From Defluviicoccus sp. (GTDB taxonomy: Bacteria; Pseudomonadota; Alphaproteobacteria; MPNO01): DNA of 42,205 bases. The notes beneath the pieces were generated by a model. It worked only from the letters and a program-made list of their open reading frames with translations, made no database searches and was not told the origin of the DNA. This document shows positions 1 through 7,824 of the stretch, piece by piece. The position numbers and the translations under genes are program-made. The stretch is from positions 1 through 42,205 of the forward strand of contig JAJDVM010000293.1 of NCBI GenBank assembly GCA_022826125.1. Reading direction: 5' to 3'. The stretch's first letter is position 1. Each line of letters starts with the position of its first letter.

Positions 1-975
1 GTGCGGACCCACGACGGCTTCCTGGTCCTGGAGGACAATCTGCGGGTGCCGTCGGGCGTGTCCTACATGCTGGCCAACCGGGCGGCGGTCAAGACGAGCC
101 TGCGCGACGCGTTCCGCCGGCACCGGGTGCGCGGGATCGAGAATTACGGCCGGCTGCTCCGCCGGACGCTGGCCGAGCTGTCGCCGCGCGGCGACTCCGA
201 CCCGACCATCGTCCTGCTGACGCCGGGCGTCTACAACTCGGCCTTCTACGAGCACATGTTCCTGGCCCGCGAGACGGGCGTGGAACTGGTGCAGGGCGGC
301 GACCTGGTCGTCCGCAACGGCTTCGTCTACATGCGCACGACCGGCGGGCTGCGCCGCGTCGACGTGATCTACCGGCGGATCGACGACGATTTCCTCGATC
401 CCCTGACCTTCCGGCCGGATTCGGTGCTCGGCACGCCCGGCCTGTTCAACGCCTACCGGCTGGGCAACGTCGCCATCGCCAACGCGCCCGGCACCGGGGT
501 GGCCGACGACAAGAGCGTCTATGCCTACGTTCCGGAGATCATCCGCTATTTCCTCAACGAGGAGCCGCTGCTCGCCAATGTGGAGACCCATCTGTGCCGC
601 GATCCGGACGGGCTGGAATACACGCTCGACAATCTGGACAAGCTGGTGGTCAAAGAGGTCGGCGGCTCGGGCGGCTACGGCATGCTGGTCGGGCCGCACG
701 CGACGGCGGAGGAGCGCGACGCCTTCGCCGAAAAGATCCGCGCGACTCCGGAGAACTACATTTCCCAGCCGACCCTCGACCTGTCCCGCGCGCCGTGCCT
801 GACCGAAGACGGCGCCGCGCCGCGCCATGTCGATCTCCGGCCCTTCGTCCTGCGCGGGCAGGAGACCCGCCTGGTCCCCGGCGCCTTCTGCCGGGTCGCG
901 CTGACCCCCGGCTCGCTCGTCGTCAATTCGAGCCAGGGCGGCGGCGGCAAGGACCTCTGGGTACTTTCCGGGTAG
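1..975 (+). CDS. Circularly permuted ATP-grasp protein (DUF404/DUF407 family), C-terminal part
   Basis: The reading frame is open from the first base, so the gene begins left of the window; the GTG at base 1 need not be the start. Family members are usually about 470 residues, so roughly the first third is missing. The visible 324 residues contain family-typical stretches: EDNLRVPSGVSYML near the beginning, VIYRRIDDDFLDP in the middle, KEVGGSGGYGM (ATP-grasp-type glycine-rich segment) and SQGGGGKDLWVL at the end. The family consists of predicted amide- or peptide-bond-forming ligases of unknown substrate. The next gene, an alpha-E protein, starts 4 bases after the stop, and this pairing is conserved in many bacteria, often with a transglutaminase-like protein that is not seen here. 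Family assignment is confident; substrate unknown. Confidence 0.9.
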   Translation: MRTHDGFLVLEDNLRVPSGVSYMLANRAAVKTSLRDAFRRHRVRGIENYGRLLRRTLAELSPRGDSDPTIVLLTPGVYNSAFYEHMFLARETGVELVQGGDLVVRNGFVYMRTTGGLRRVDVIYRRIDDDFLDPLTFRPDSVLGTPGLFNAYRLGNVAIANAPGTGVADDKSVYAYVPEIIRYFLNEEPLLANVETHLCRDPDGLEYTLDNLDKLVVKEVGGSGGYGMLVGPHATAEERDAFAEKIRATPENYISQPTLDLSRAPCLTEDGAAPRHVDLRPFVLRGQETRLVPGAFCRVALTPGSLVVNSSQGGGGKDLWVLSG

Positions 976-979
976 CGCC

Positions 980-2107
980 ATGCTGTCGCGCAGCGCCCTG
1001 GGCCTGTACTGGATCGGCCGCTATCTCGAGCGGGCGCAGCACGCCTGCCGGCTGATCGCCGACCAGTTCGAGACCATGAAGGACCGGCCGGTCGACGAAA
1101 TCGACAAGGGCTGGCGGCGGCTCTACGGCGGGCTGCGGCGCGTGCCGGTCGGCGGCGAGCTCAGCTCGAACCTGGACGACGAGCAGTTCATGCTGGTCGA
1201 CGCCTTCACGCTCGCCGACGACCTGACCTTCGAGGCCGGCAACCCCGATTCGATCCGCAGCAGCCTCGCCAACGCGCGCGAAAACGCCCGCCAGGTGCGT
1301 CATGTGGTCGACGAAGATCTGTGGTCCTGCCTGAACCGCGCCTTTTTCGATCTGCGCGATCTCGGCATTGCGGATATCTGGCAGGACCGGCCGGGCGATT
1401 TCTACCGCCGCACCGAAGATGCGGTGCGCACCTTCTTCGGCATCGCCGAGAGCAACATGTACCGCGACGACGGCTGGCATTTCCTGCAGCTCGGCCGGTT
1501 CGTCGAGCGGGCGCAGCTGCTCTCAGCGCTGCTCGAGGCGCAGCTCGCCGTCTATCCGGCCCGCGGACCGGACACCGGACAGGACACCGGACCGGACGCC
1601 GGCCCGGCTTCCGAGGCGGAAATGTCCGACCCGGAAGCATTCGATGCGGAAACGTCCGATGCGGGGGCGGACGCCGCCGCGGACGCCGGTCCGGTCGGCG
1701 ACCCGGCGGCCGATCCGGCGGCCGACCCGGACTGGCTCTCGCTGTTGCGCATCTGCGCGGCGCGGGACGCCTACGGCCGACGCCATTCGCTGCACTACGA
1801 TCCCGCCGCCGTGGTGGATTTCCTGGTTGCCGACCCGCTGCTGTCGCGCTCGATCCGCTACGCCCTGGCGCAGGTCTGCGCGGCGCTCGACGCGGTTTCC
1901 GCCGGTCGGCCGCTGATCGCCGAGGCCGGGCGCCGGGCCGGCCGGCTGGCGGCGTCGATCGACTACGACTGGCCGAACCGCGATCCGGCGGACGAAGAGG
2001 CCATCCGCGCCACGCTGCGCGGAATCGGCGAGTCCTGCCGCCGGCTTCACGACGATATCGACGCGGCCTATTTCAGCTACGAACCCGGAGACGGCGACGC
2101 AGCATAA
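980..2107 (+). CDS. Alpha-E domain protein (DUF403) with acidic low-complexity insert
   Basis: The protein has 375 residues. The N-terminal MLSRSALGLYWIGRYLERAQ is the family signature, and helical segments with FFGIAESNMYRDDGWHFLQLGRFVERAQ follow near residue 155. The family is all-helical, of unknown biochemical function, and is nearly always encoded beside the circularly permuted ATP-grasp protein, as here. Usual length is about 310-320; the excess is an insert at about residues 194-250 made of short repeats rich in Asp, Gly, Pro and Ala (for example GPDTGQDTGPDAGP), which splits the two helical halves. The gene is tail to tail with the histidine kinase, only 15 bases apart, and no clear terminator hairpin is seen between them. 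Confidence 0.92.
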   Translation: MLSRSALGLYWIGRYLERAQHACRLIADQFETMKDRPVDEIDKGWRRLYGGLRRVPVGGELSSNLDDEQFMLVDAFTLADDLTFEAGNPDSIRSSLANARENARQVRHVVDEDLWSCLNRAFFDLRDLGIADIWQDRPGDFYRRTEDAVRTFFGIAESNMYRDDGWHFLQLGRFVERAQLLSALLEAQLAVYPARGPDTGQDTGPDAGPASEAEMSDPEAFDAETSDAGADAAADAGPVGDPAADPAADPDWLSLLRICAARDAYGRRHSLHYDPAAVVDFLVADPLLSRSIRYALAQVCAALDAVSAGRPLIAEAGRRAGRLAASIDYDWPNRDPADEEAIRATLRGIGESCRRLHDDIDAAYFSYEPGDGDAA

Positions 2108-2122
2108 CGGCGGGCCGCTGTC

Positions 2123-4387
2123 CTACGCGTCTGCCGAATTCGGCAGATCGATGATCATCTCGGTGAATTCGCCGGCTTCGGTCTCGACCCGGATGTGGCC
2201 GCCGTGCTGGCGGATGATGTCGCTGGAGAGCGCGAGGCCGAGGCCGGTGCCCTGGTCGGTCGGCTTGGTCGTGAAGAAGGGATGGAAGATCTTCTCGACC
2301 AGCTCGTCCGGGATGCCGTTGCCATTGTCCCGGATGCGGATTTCGATACCGTCCTCGGTGCCGCGGGTCGTCAGCCACAACCGGGGTTCGTAGTCCGCGC
2401 CGCCTTCCTTCAGTTTCACGGCGTCCGGGTCGGTCTCCTTCAGCGCCATGCGCTTCTCGTGGGTCGCGTAGCAGGCGTTGGTCACCATGTTCAGGAAAAC
2501 CCGGCTGAGATCCTGGGGGATCACCTCGATCTCGCTGACACCGGGATCGAGATCCTCCTGCATGTCGAGGTTGAAGTCCGGGTCGCTCGCCCGCGCGCTG
2601 TGATAGGCGAGCTTGGCGTGCTCGGAAAGCAGCGCATTGATATCCGCCGGCCGTCGTTCGCCCGAACCCCGGCCCATCTGGAGCATGCTCTGGACGATAT
2701 TGTTCGCCCGCTCGCCATGCTCGTGGATCGTCTTGAGGTTGCCGGTGAGGTCGCTGGCGATCTCCTCGATGATTTCCGCGGTATCGTCGTCCGCCCCGCC
2801 ATCCGTTCCGTCGCCATCCGTTCCGTCGCCATCCGTTCCGCCGCCATCCGTTCCGTCGCCATCCGCCCCGCCGTCGTCCGCCCCGCCGTCGTCCGCGGCG
2901 CCCGGCTTCTTGCCGGCCCCGGCCAGGTTGCGGACTTCTTCCAGCAGCTCCTCCATCAGTTCGACCGAGACTTCCGAGAAATTCTTGATGAAATTCAGCG
3001 GGTTCTTGATTTCGTGGGCGACGCCGGCGGTCAGTTCGCCGAGCGCGGCCAGCTTCTCGCGCATGACAATCTGGTCCTGCGCCTTCTCCAGGTCGCCCAG
3101 CGCGGTCTCGAGCTGGTCGTTCTTGCTCTTGAGTTCCTCGGCGAGCTTCTCCACCAGGTTCAGCCGCTGGACTTCGAGGGCGTGGCGGCGGAAGACCTCG
3201 AGCGCCGCGGCCATCTCGCCGACCTCGTCGCGCCCGCCGATATCGACCTCCGCCTCCAGGTCGCCTTCGGCCATGCGGCGCATGCGGTCCGACAGGCGGC
3301 CGAGCCGCCGCGAGAGGAAGCGGCCGACATAGATCCAGGACAGCAGCACGGCGCCGACCACGCTGACGGCGCTGATCAGCAGCAGGAGGTTGCGCCCGGT
3401 CAGGATCGCCTCGGCCGAGGCGAGGGTGGCTTCCCGCACGCTGACGCGGGCGGTCCGGACCAGCCCTTCGGCCGCGGCCACGAGCTCGACGGCAAGGCTG
3501 CGGTTGCGTTCCAGGAGATTGCGTTGCCGGCCGTCGATGGCGAGCTCCCGGGCGCGCAGGCCGAAGACGTTGTCCGGCCCTTCGCCCAGCGCGATCAGCC
3601 GGCCGAACGGCTCGGTGAGCCGCGTGCCAAGGGCGCCGTCGCCGAGCCGGGACAGGCGCCGCTTGATCCCCCGTGCGGTCGCCTCGAAGCTCTCCCGCAG
3701 CGGCTCCAGCAACGAGGCGTCGGACACGTTCAGCGCCGCCGCCAGAATCTGGGCGCCGGTGGTGGCATCGGCGCGCAGTTCCGCAAAGTGGCGGTACCGG
3801 GTGATCGCCGCCTGGGAAAGATGCTCGCCGGACGGCGCCGGCGGCTGGCCGAGCTGGCGATAGCCGGTCACGGCGTAGAACAGCTGGTCGTCGATCAGCG
3901 GAATCAGGCCGCCGACCAGCCGGCCGCGCAGCGCCGTCACTTCCCTGAGCCGCGCCTGGTGCCGTTCGGCCAGTTCGAAGCGCATGGCCATCGAGGCTTC
4001 GATCGCCTCGATATTGGCCATCAGGGCTTCGCCGCTCCGGCGCAGGGATTCGGAGCGCGACGCATCGCCCTCGGCGCCGGTCAGCGCCTTGAGCTGCGTT
4101 TCGAAGGCCCTCCGGTCGTCGGCGATGCCGCCGGCGATCCGGGCCAGCTCGCCGGGCGTGGCGGCGGCGGTCAGGCGCGGCGCGGCGGCGACCAGCGCGC
4201 CGCTCTGCTGGGCGACGGCGAATGCAGCGGCCATTTCCGGTACGCTGCCCTCGTTCACCCGGCTCTGTACGTCGCCGACGCGGTCGAAGGAAACCCACCC
4301 GACCAGGCTGGCGACGATCGTGAAGAAGACGGCGCCCCCGATCCCGAGGTAGAGCTGAGTCGACAGGCTTCTGGGAAAGAAAGTCAC
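2123..4387 (-). CDS. Membrane-bound sensor histidine kinase with repeat insert in the dimerisation domain
   Basis: 754 residues from a GTG start that overlaps the stop of the upstream ligand-binding protein by 4 bases (GTGA). One membrane helix lies near residues 12-33, a long periplasmic helical domain follows, and a second helix (NLLLLISAVSVVGAVLL) lies near 332-353. A HAMP segment and coiled coil follow, then the H-box AHEIKNPLNFIKNF with the phospho-acceptor His at about 458. The ATPase domain shows NACYATHEKR, DNGNGIPDELVEKIF and GTGLGLALS. Between the two helices of the dimerisation domain sits an Asp/Gly/Thr repeat (about residues 495-533) encoded by 15-base tandem repeats. It is the last gene of the signalling operon; coupling to the periplasmic protein suggests that protein delivers the ligand. 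No separate transcriptional response regulator is present; the receiver on the operon's PP2C phosphatase is the obvious candidate target (inference). Confidence 0.93.
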   Translation of the reverse strand: MTFFPRSLSTQLYLGIGGAVFFTIVASLVGWVSFDRVGDVQSRVNEGSVPEMAAAFAVAQQSGALVAAAPRLTAAATPGELARIAGGIADDRRAFETQLKALTGAEGDASRSESLRRSGEALMANIEAIEASMAMRFELAERHQARLREVTALRGRLVGGLIPLIDDQLFYAVTGYRQLGQPPAPSGEHLSQAAITRYRHFAELRADATTGAQILAAALNVSDASLLEPLRESFEATARGIKRRLSRLGDGALGTRLTEPFGRLIALGEGPDNVFGLRARELAIDGRQRNLLERNRSLAVELVAAAEGLVRTARVSVREATLASAEAILTGRNLLLLISAVSVVGAVLLSWIYVGRFLSRRLGRLSDRMRRMAEGDLEAEVDIGGRDEVGEMAAALEVFRRHALEVQRLNLVEKLAEELKSKNDQLETALGDLEKAQDQIVMREKLAALGELTAGVAHEIKNPLNFIKNFSEVSVELMEELLEEVRNLAGAGKKPGAADDGGADDGGADGDGTDGGGTDGDGTDGDGTDGGADDDTAEIIEEIASDLTGNLKTIHEHGERANNIVQSMLQMGRGSGERRPADINALLSEHAKLAYHSARASDPDFNLDMQEDLDPGVSEIEVIPQDLSRVFLNMVTNACYATHEKRMALKETDPDAVKLKEGGADYEPRLWLTTRGTEDGIEIRIRDNGNGIPDELVEKIFHPFFTTKPTDQGTGLGLALSSDIIRQHGGHIRVETEAGEFTEMIIDLPNSADA
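2788..2900 (-). repeat. 15-base tandem repeat inside the histidine kinase gene
   Basis: On the plus strand the unit reads ccatccgttccgtcg with variants (cgccccgccgtcgtc). About seven units are visible, all in frame, encoding DGDGT/DGGGT/DGGAD pentapeptides between the two helices of the dimerisation domain. Being a multiple of 3, copy-number changes would keep the frame. Confidence 0.85.
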
Positions 4388-5580
4388 CGTGCCGCCGGAT
4401 CCCGGAGCGTTTCGACCGCGCGATAGCGGCCGTCATTGCCGATAACGGTAAGGAAAACGCGGTCCGATCCCTGGTTGTCGTCGGTGTCGTAACGCAGTTT
4501 GAAGCCGCCGACGTCGATCTCTTTCGCGGTCCGCAGGCGGGCCAGGAAACAGGCCCGGTCCGGCTGTGCGCCGCAGTCCTGCAGCGCGGCGATCGCAAGG
4601 CGCCCGGCCAGATAGCCTTCGAGCGACACGAAACCGGGCTGTGCGCCGTTGCCGTGCCTGGCCAGCGCCCGGCGGTAGGAATCGAGAACCGGCAGCCGGT
4701 TCCCGGTCGGAAACGGGACGACCTGGGTGACGTAAACGCCGGCGCCGGCCGGGCCCAGTTCGCGGCGCAGGGCGTTGCTGCCGACGAAGGAGATGGTCAT
4801 GAACACGGGGTTGAAGCCGATATGCCGCGCCCAGGCGATGAACGCCGCCACCGGCCGGTACGCGCCGACCAGCACCACCGCGCCGGGGTCGGCGCTGCGC
4901 AGGTCGAGCAGGGCGGTCTTGACCGCCGTCGTGTTGCGCGGATACACGCCCGTGCCGACCGGCTTCAGCCCCCGGCGTTCGAGCGCGCGGAGCACGCCGC
5001 GATAGCCCGCCCGGCCGAAAGTGTCGTCCTGGTACAGGACGGCGATGCGGTCGATGCCGCGGTCGCCGATCAGGCGCGCCACCATTTCCTCCGTTTCCTG
5101 GTAGTAGGAGGCGCGCATGTTGACGACGATCCGCAGCTTCGGGTCGCGCAGGAATTCCGCGCCGGTGAACGGCGCCACATAGGGCACGCCGGCCGCCGCG
5201 GCGACCGGCACTGCGGAGCGCGAGGTCGGCGTGCCGACCGCGCCGATCAGGGCGAACACCTTTTCCCGATTCGCCAGTTTCGCGGTGTTGGCGATGGCGG
5301 CTTCGGGTTCGTAGGCGTCGTCGAGGGACGCGAGTTCGAGCCGGCGGCCGTGAACGCCGCCCCGTTCGTTGATCTCGGCGAACGCGACCTCGATGCCCAG
5401 CCGCATGTTCCGGCCCAGATCGCCCGCCGGGCCGCTGAAGGCGGCGGACTGGCCGAACAGCACGCGGCCGGCGGAGACGCCCTGTTCCGCTGCGCCGGCG
5501 GGGGCCGCCGCGCCCGGCGCCAGCAGCGGCAACGCGGCCGCCAGCAGGGCCGCCGCCCACCGGCCGGGCGGGCGCCTCAT
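4384..5580 (-). CDS. Periplasmic ligand-binding protein (branched-chain amino-acid type, Peripla_BP_6)
   Basis: 398 residues. The start is an ATG whose ATGA overlaps the stop of the upstream anti-sigma-like gene. A signal peptide is clear: MRRPPGRWAAALLAAALPLL, then an Ala-rich stretch ending near AAEQG. The mature part begins VLFGQSAAFSGPAGDLGRNM, typical of type I periplasmic binding proteins, followed by GGVHGRRLEL, DDAYEPEAA, LIGAVGTPTS and VLYQDDTFGRAGYRGV. No ABC permease or ATPase is encoded nearby; instead the next gene is a histidine kinase joined by a 4-base overlap, so this is more likely a ligand receptor than a transporter subunit. A paralogue of exactly the same length lies at 24711-25907. 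Ligand unknown. Confidence 0.92.
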   Translation of the reverse strand: MRRPPGRWAAALLAAALPLLAPGAAAPAGAAEQGVSAGRVLFGQSAAFSGPAGDLGRNMRLGIEVAFAEINERGGVHGRRLELASLDDAYEPEAAIANTAKLANREKVFALIGAVGTPTSRSAVPVAAAAGVPYVAPFTGAEFLRDPKLRIVVNMRASYYQETEEMVARLIGDRGIDRIAVLYQDDTFGRAGYRGVLRALERRGLKPVGTGVYPRNTTAVKTALLDLRSADPGAVVLVGAYRPVAAFIAWARHIGFNPVFMTISFVGSNALRRELGPAGAGVYVTQVVPFPTGNRLPVLDSYRRALARHGNGAQPGFVSLEGYLAGRLAIAALQDCGAQPDRACFLARLRTAKEIDVGGFKLRYDTDDNQGSDRVFLTVIGNDGRYRAVETLRDPAAR

Positions 5581-5993
5581 TCCTCTCTCCGCTTGACCAG
5601 CGTCAAACGGTTGAGGTCGCCGTCCCGGCGATAGCTCGCCTTGTCCATCATCGTGAGCACCAGATGGACGCCGAGGCCGCCGATGGCCCTGTTTTCGACG
5701 GAAGAGGTCGTGTCGGGTTCGGGCGTGTCGACGAGTGGGTCGAAGGCCCGCCCGCTGTCGGACATCTCGATGGTCAGCCGGTCCGCTTCGGACGTGAAAT
5801 CGATTTGTACCGGCTCGCCGGGGCAGCCGCCGTAGTTGACGACATTGGTAAACAACTCCTCGACGACCAGTTTGACCTCGAATTCCAGCTTCGTCGTCCA
5901 GCCTTCCTGCGCGGCAAACGCTTCGAGCTCTTCGTGGAGCTGCGCAATGTCGTCGAGCGTCGCCGACAGCCGCAGGGACAGCTCTGCGCTCAC
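5577..5993 (-). CDS. Anti-sigma-factor-type serine kinase (HATPase_c_2, RsbW-like)
   Basis: 138 residues from a GTG start overlapping the stop of the phosphatase gene (GTGA). It is a single GHKL ATPase domain: N-box VEELFTNVVNYGG near residues 45-57, MSDSGRAFDPL as the G1 box, and GGLGVHLVLTMMD as the G2 region. Such proteins phosphorylate a STAS-domain antagonist or bind a partner protein (partner switching). The operon also encodes the matching STAS protein and PP2C phosphatase. No sigma factor gene is in the window, so the final target is unknown. Confidence 0.92.
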   Translation of the reverse strand: MSAELSLRLSATLDDIAQLHEELEAFAAQEGWTTKLEFEVKLVVEELFTNVVNYGGCPGEPVQIDFTSEADRLTIEMSDSGRAFDPLVDTPEPDTTSSVENRAIGGLGVHLVLTMMDKASYRRDGDLNRLTLVKRREE

Positions 5994-7159
5994 TCAGCCC
6001 CTCCGCCGCGCCGCAGCGTAAGGCAGGTGATGTCGTCGAACTGGGGCGCGCCGTCGGCGAACGCATTCACGGCCTTGAGGACATCGACCGTGGCCGTCCG
6101 GGCGTCGCGCGGCGGCGCCTCGGCAAAGACCTCGTACAGCCGGTCGAGCTCGAACTGTTCTCCCTCGGCGTTTTCCGCCTCGGTGACGCCGTCGCTGTAG
6201 AGAATTGCCGTTTCGCCCGGCGCCAGCGTGATCGAATTCTCCCGGAACGCGATATCGGGGAAGATGCCCAGCGCGATTCCGTCGGTTGTCGGCAGCAGGT
6301 TCGGCGTGCCGTCGGCCCCTAAAATCACCGGCGGATTATGGCCGCCGTTGGCATAGACGAAGTCCCCGGTCTCCGGATCGAAAATGCCGAGGAACAGCGT
6401 GACGAACATCGCCGTATCGTTGTTCTCGCACAGGAGCTGGTTGACTTCGCGCAGGATCTTCGACGGATCGGACTGGCCGATGGCGGCGCCCCTGAGCAGC
6501 GTCCGGCTCGACATCATGAACATCGCCGCCGGAATGCCCTTGCCGGACACGTCGGCGACCGCCAGGCCGACCCGGCCGCCCTCGATCGGCAGCAGGTCGA
6601 AAAAGTCGCCGCCGACGTCGCGCGCCGCCTCCATGCTGGCGAAGACCTGGTACGAATCGGTTTCGGGAAAGCTCGTCGGCAGGATCGATTGCTGCATCCG
6701 GTTGGCAAGGCTGAGCTCGTTTTCCAGTACGACCAGCTTGTCGCGGGATTCGAGCGCCGAACGCCACAGCTCGATCGTCTCCAGGGTTCGCGTAATTGTG
6801 ATCCGCAGGTCGTCGAAATCGATCGGCTTGGTGACGAAGTCGAAGGCGCCCCGGTTCATCGCCGTGCGGATATTCTTCATGTCGCCGTAGGCCGACACGA
6901 CGACCGAGCGCACATTGGGATCGACCGACGGGATCTGCTCTAGCAGGGTCAGGCCGTCCATCTCGGGCATGTTGATGTCCGAGAGGACCATGTCGATGTC
7001 CTTGTGCTCCCGGAGCTTCGCCAGTGCTTCGATGCCGTTGCCGGCAAAGACGAATTCATACTCGCCACTGCGAATCTCGCGCCGCATGCGCTGGCGCACG
7101 AGCCGTTCGACGTCGGGCTCGTCGTCTACAACCAGGATTTTGTTGGCGCCGCGTTTGAT
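5990..7159 (-). CDS. Response-regulator receiver fused to PP2C (SpoIIE-type) phosphatase; probable ATC start
   Basis: The receiver domain contains phospho-acceptor Asp at about residue 61 (VLSDINMPEMDG). After a short coiled linker come the PP2C elements ANRMQQSILPTSFP, DVGGDFFDLLPIE, VADVSGKGIPAAMFM, YSDGVTEAEN and FDDITCLTLR. Start: the first usual start codon (GTG at 7099) would delete the first beta strand and acidic pocket of the receiver. The frame stays open upstream to a stop at 7171 and encodes KRGANKILVVDDEPDVERLV, a complete receiver N-terminus. A perfect AGGAGG (7170-7165) lies 5 bases before an ATC codon at 7159-7157, so I place the start there (389 aa). Sequencing error or an ATG-to-ATC mutation are alternatives. 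Its role is probably to dephosphorylate the operon's STAS antagonist under control of receiver phosphorylation. Confidence 0.9.
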   Translation of the reverse strand: MKRGANKILVVDDEPDVERLVRQRMRREIRSGEYEFVFAGNGIEALAKLREHKDIDMVLSDINMPEMDGLTLLEQIPSVDPNVRSVVVSAYGDMKNIRTAMNRGAFDFVTKPIDFDDLRITITRTLETIELWRSALESRDKLVVLENELSLANRMQQSILPTSFPETDSYQVFASMEAARDVGGDFFDLLPIEGGRVGLAVADVSGKGIPAAMFMMSSRTLLRGAAIGQSDPSKILREVNQLLCENNDTAMFVTLFLGIFDPETGDFVYANGGHNPPVILGADGTPNLLPTTDGIALGIFPDIAFRENSITLAPGETAILYSDGVTEAENAEGEQFELDRLYEVFAEAPPRDARTATVDVLKAVNAFADGAPQFDDITCLTLRRGGGAE

Positions 7160-7164
7160 ATTGG

Positions 7165-7170
7165 CCTCCT
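7165..7170 (-). promoter_or_regulatory. Strong ribosome binding site pointing to an ATC start
   Basis: Minus-strand AGGAGG followed by CCAAT and then ATC AAA CGC. Spacing of 5 bases is within the normal range. No ATG, GTG or TTG is available in frame between the upstream stop (7171-7169) and GTG 7099; only a CTG at 7135 inside the first beta strand. Confidence 0.7.
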
Positions 7171-7388
7171 AGCTGTGCTGTCGCGCAACATCCCCGACCG
7201 AAAGCAGGACCGGAAGCGGTTCGTTCGGGCGGTCGCGCCTTCTGCTGCGCAGGAGGCCCGAAGCCCCGGCGAAGCCGGTGGCGGCTGCGGGGAATCGCGA
7301 TTTCAAGTCCAAGTCCGGATCGACCTCGCGCGTTGCGGCCGGGGTGCCCGGGGAAATCCTGCGCCAGGCGCGAACGGCGCGGCCGGCG

Positions 7389-7730
7389 TCAGCTGTTCAG
7401 CGAATCGAGCGCGTCGGCTTTCGTCGCGTGTATCGGCAGGATCTTATCGAACCCGCTGATTTCGAAAACCTCGCGAATCCGGTCGGAGAGGGAGCAGAGC
7501 AACAGTTTGGCGTCGCGGTTCTGGAGGGACTTGGCGGTGAGCAGGATGGCGCGCAGCCCGGCGCTGCTGATGTAGACCAGCTTCTCGAAGTCCATGATCA
7601 CGGCGCGGTCGCTGTCTTCGATCGCGGTTCTGACCGCTTCCTCGAACTGAACGACGTTGGAGCCGTCCATGCGTCCCTCCACATCGGCGGACAAAACGCC
7701 GTCGATCCGTTCGGTCGTCACATTCACCAT
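7389..7730 (-). CDS. STAS-domain anti-sigma factor antagonist (RsbV/SpoIIAA-like)
   Basis: 113 residues, single STAS domain. The conserved segment LVYISSAGLRAIL carries the usual phosphorylatable serine (Ser55/Ser56), preceded by VIMDFEKL. It is the first gene of the signalling operon and is followed, after 229 bases, by the receiver-PP2C phosphatase and the RsbW-like kinase, giving a full partner-switching set. The gap contains no other gene that I can support. Confidence 0.93.
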   Translation of the reverse strand: MVNVTTERIDGVLSADVEGRMDGSNVVQFEEAVRTAIEDSDRAVIMDFEKLVYISSAGLRAILLTAKSLQNRDAKLLLCSLSDRIREVFEISGFDKILPIHATKADALDSLNS

Positions 7731-7824
7731 CGTTTACCCTCCGCAATGTCCCCGCCGGGCCGCACACCCGCTGTTCTCGGCTGCCGGGGGCGACATTCAA
7801 TTGCGTGAACCGGTCGCTTCGATC

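Noticed and set aside
2195..4426. Long open frame (743 codons) antisense to the histidine kinase
   Set aside because: GC-rich shadow of a real gene; no start context or domain, while the other strand has a full kinase.
7745..7795. Partial similarity of this spacer to the 32-base repeat (TTCTCGGCTGCC)
   Set aside because: Only about a dozen bases match in a row and the promoter elements are absent.
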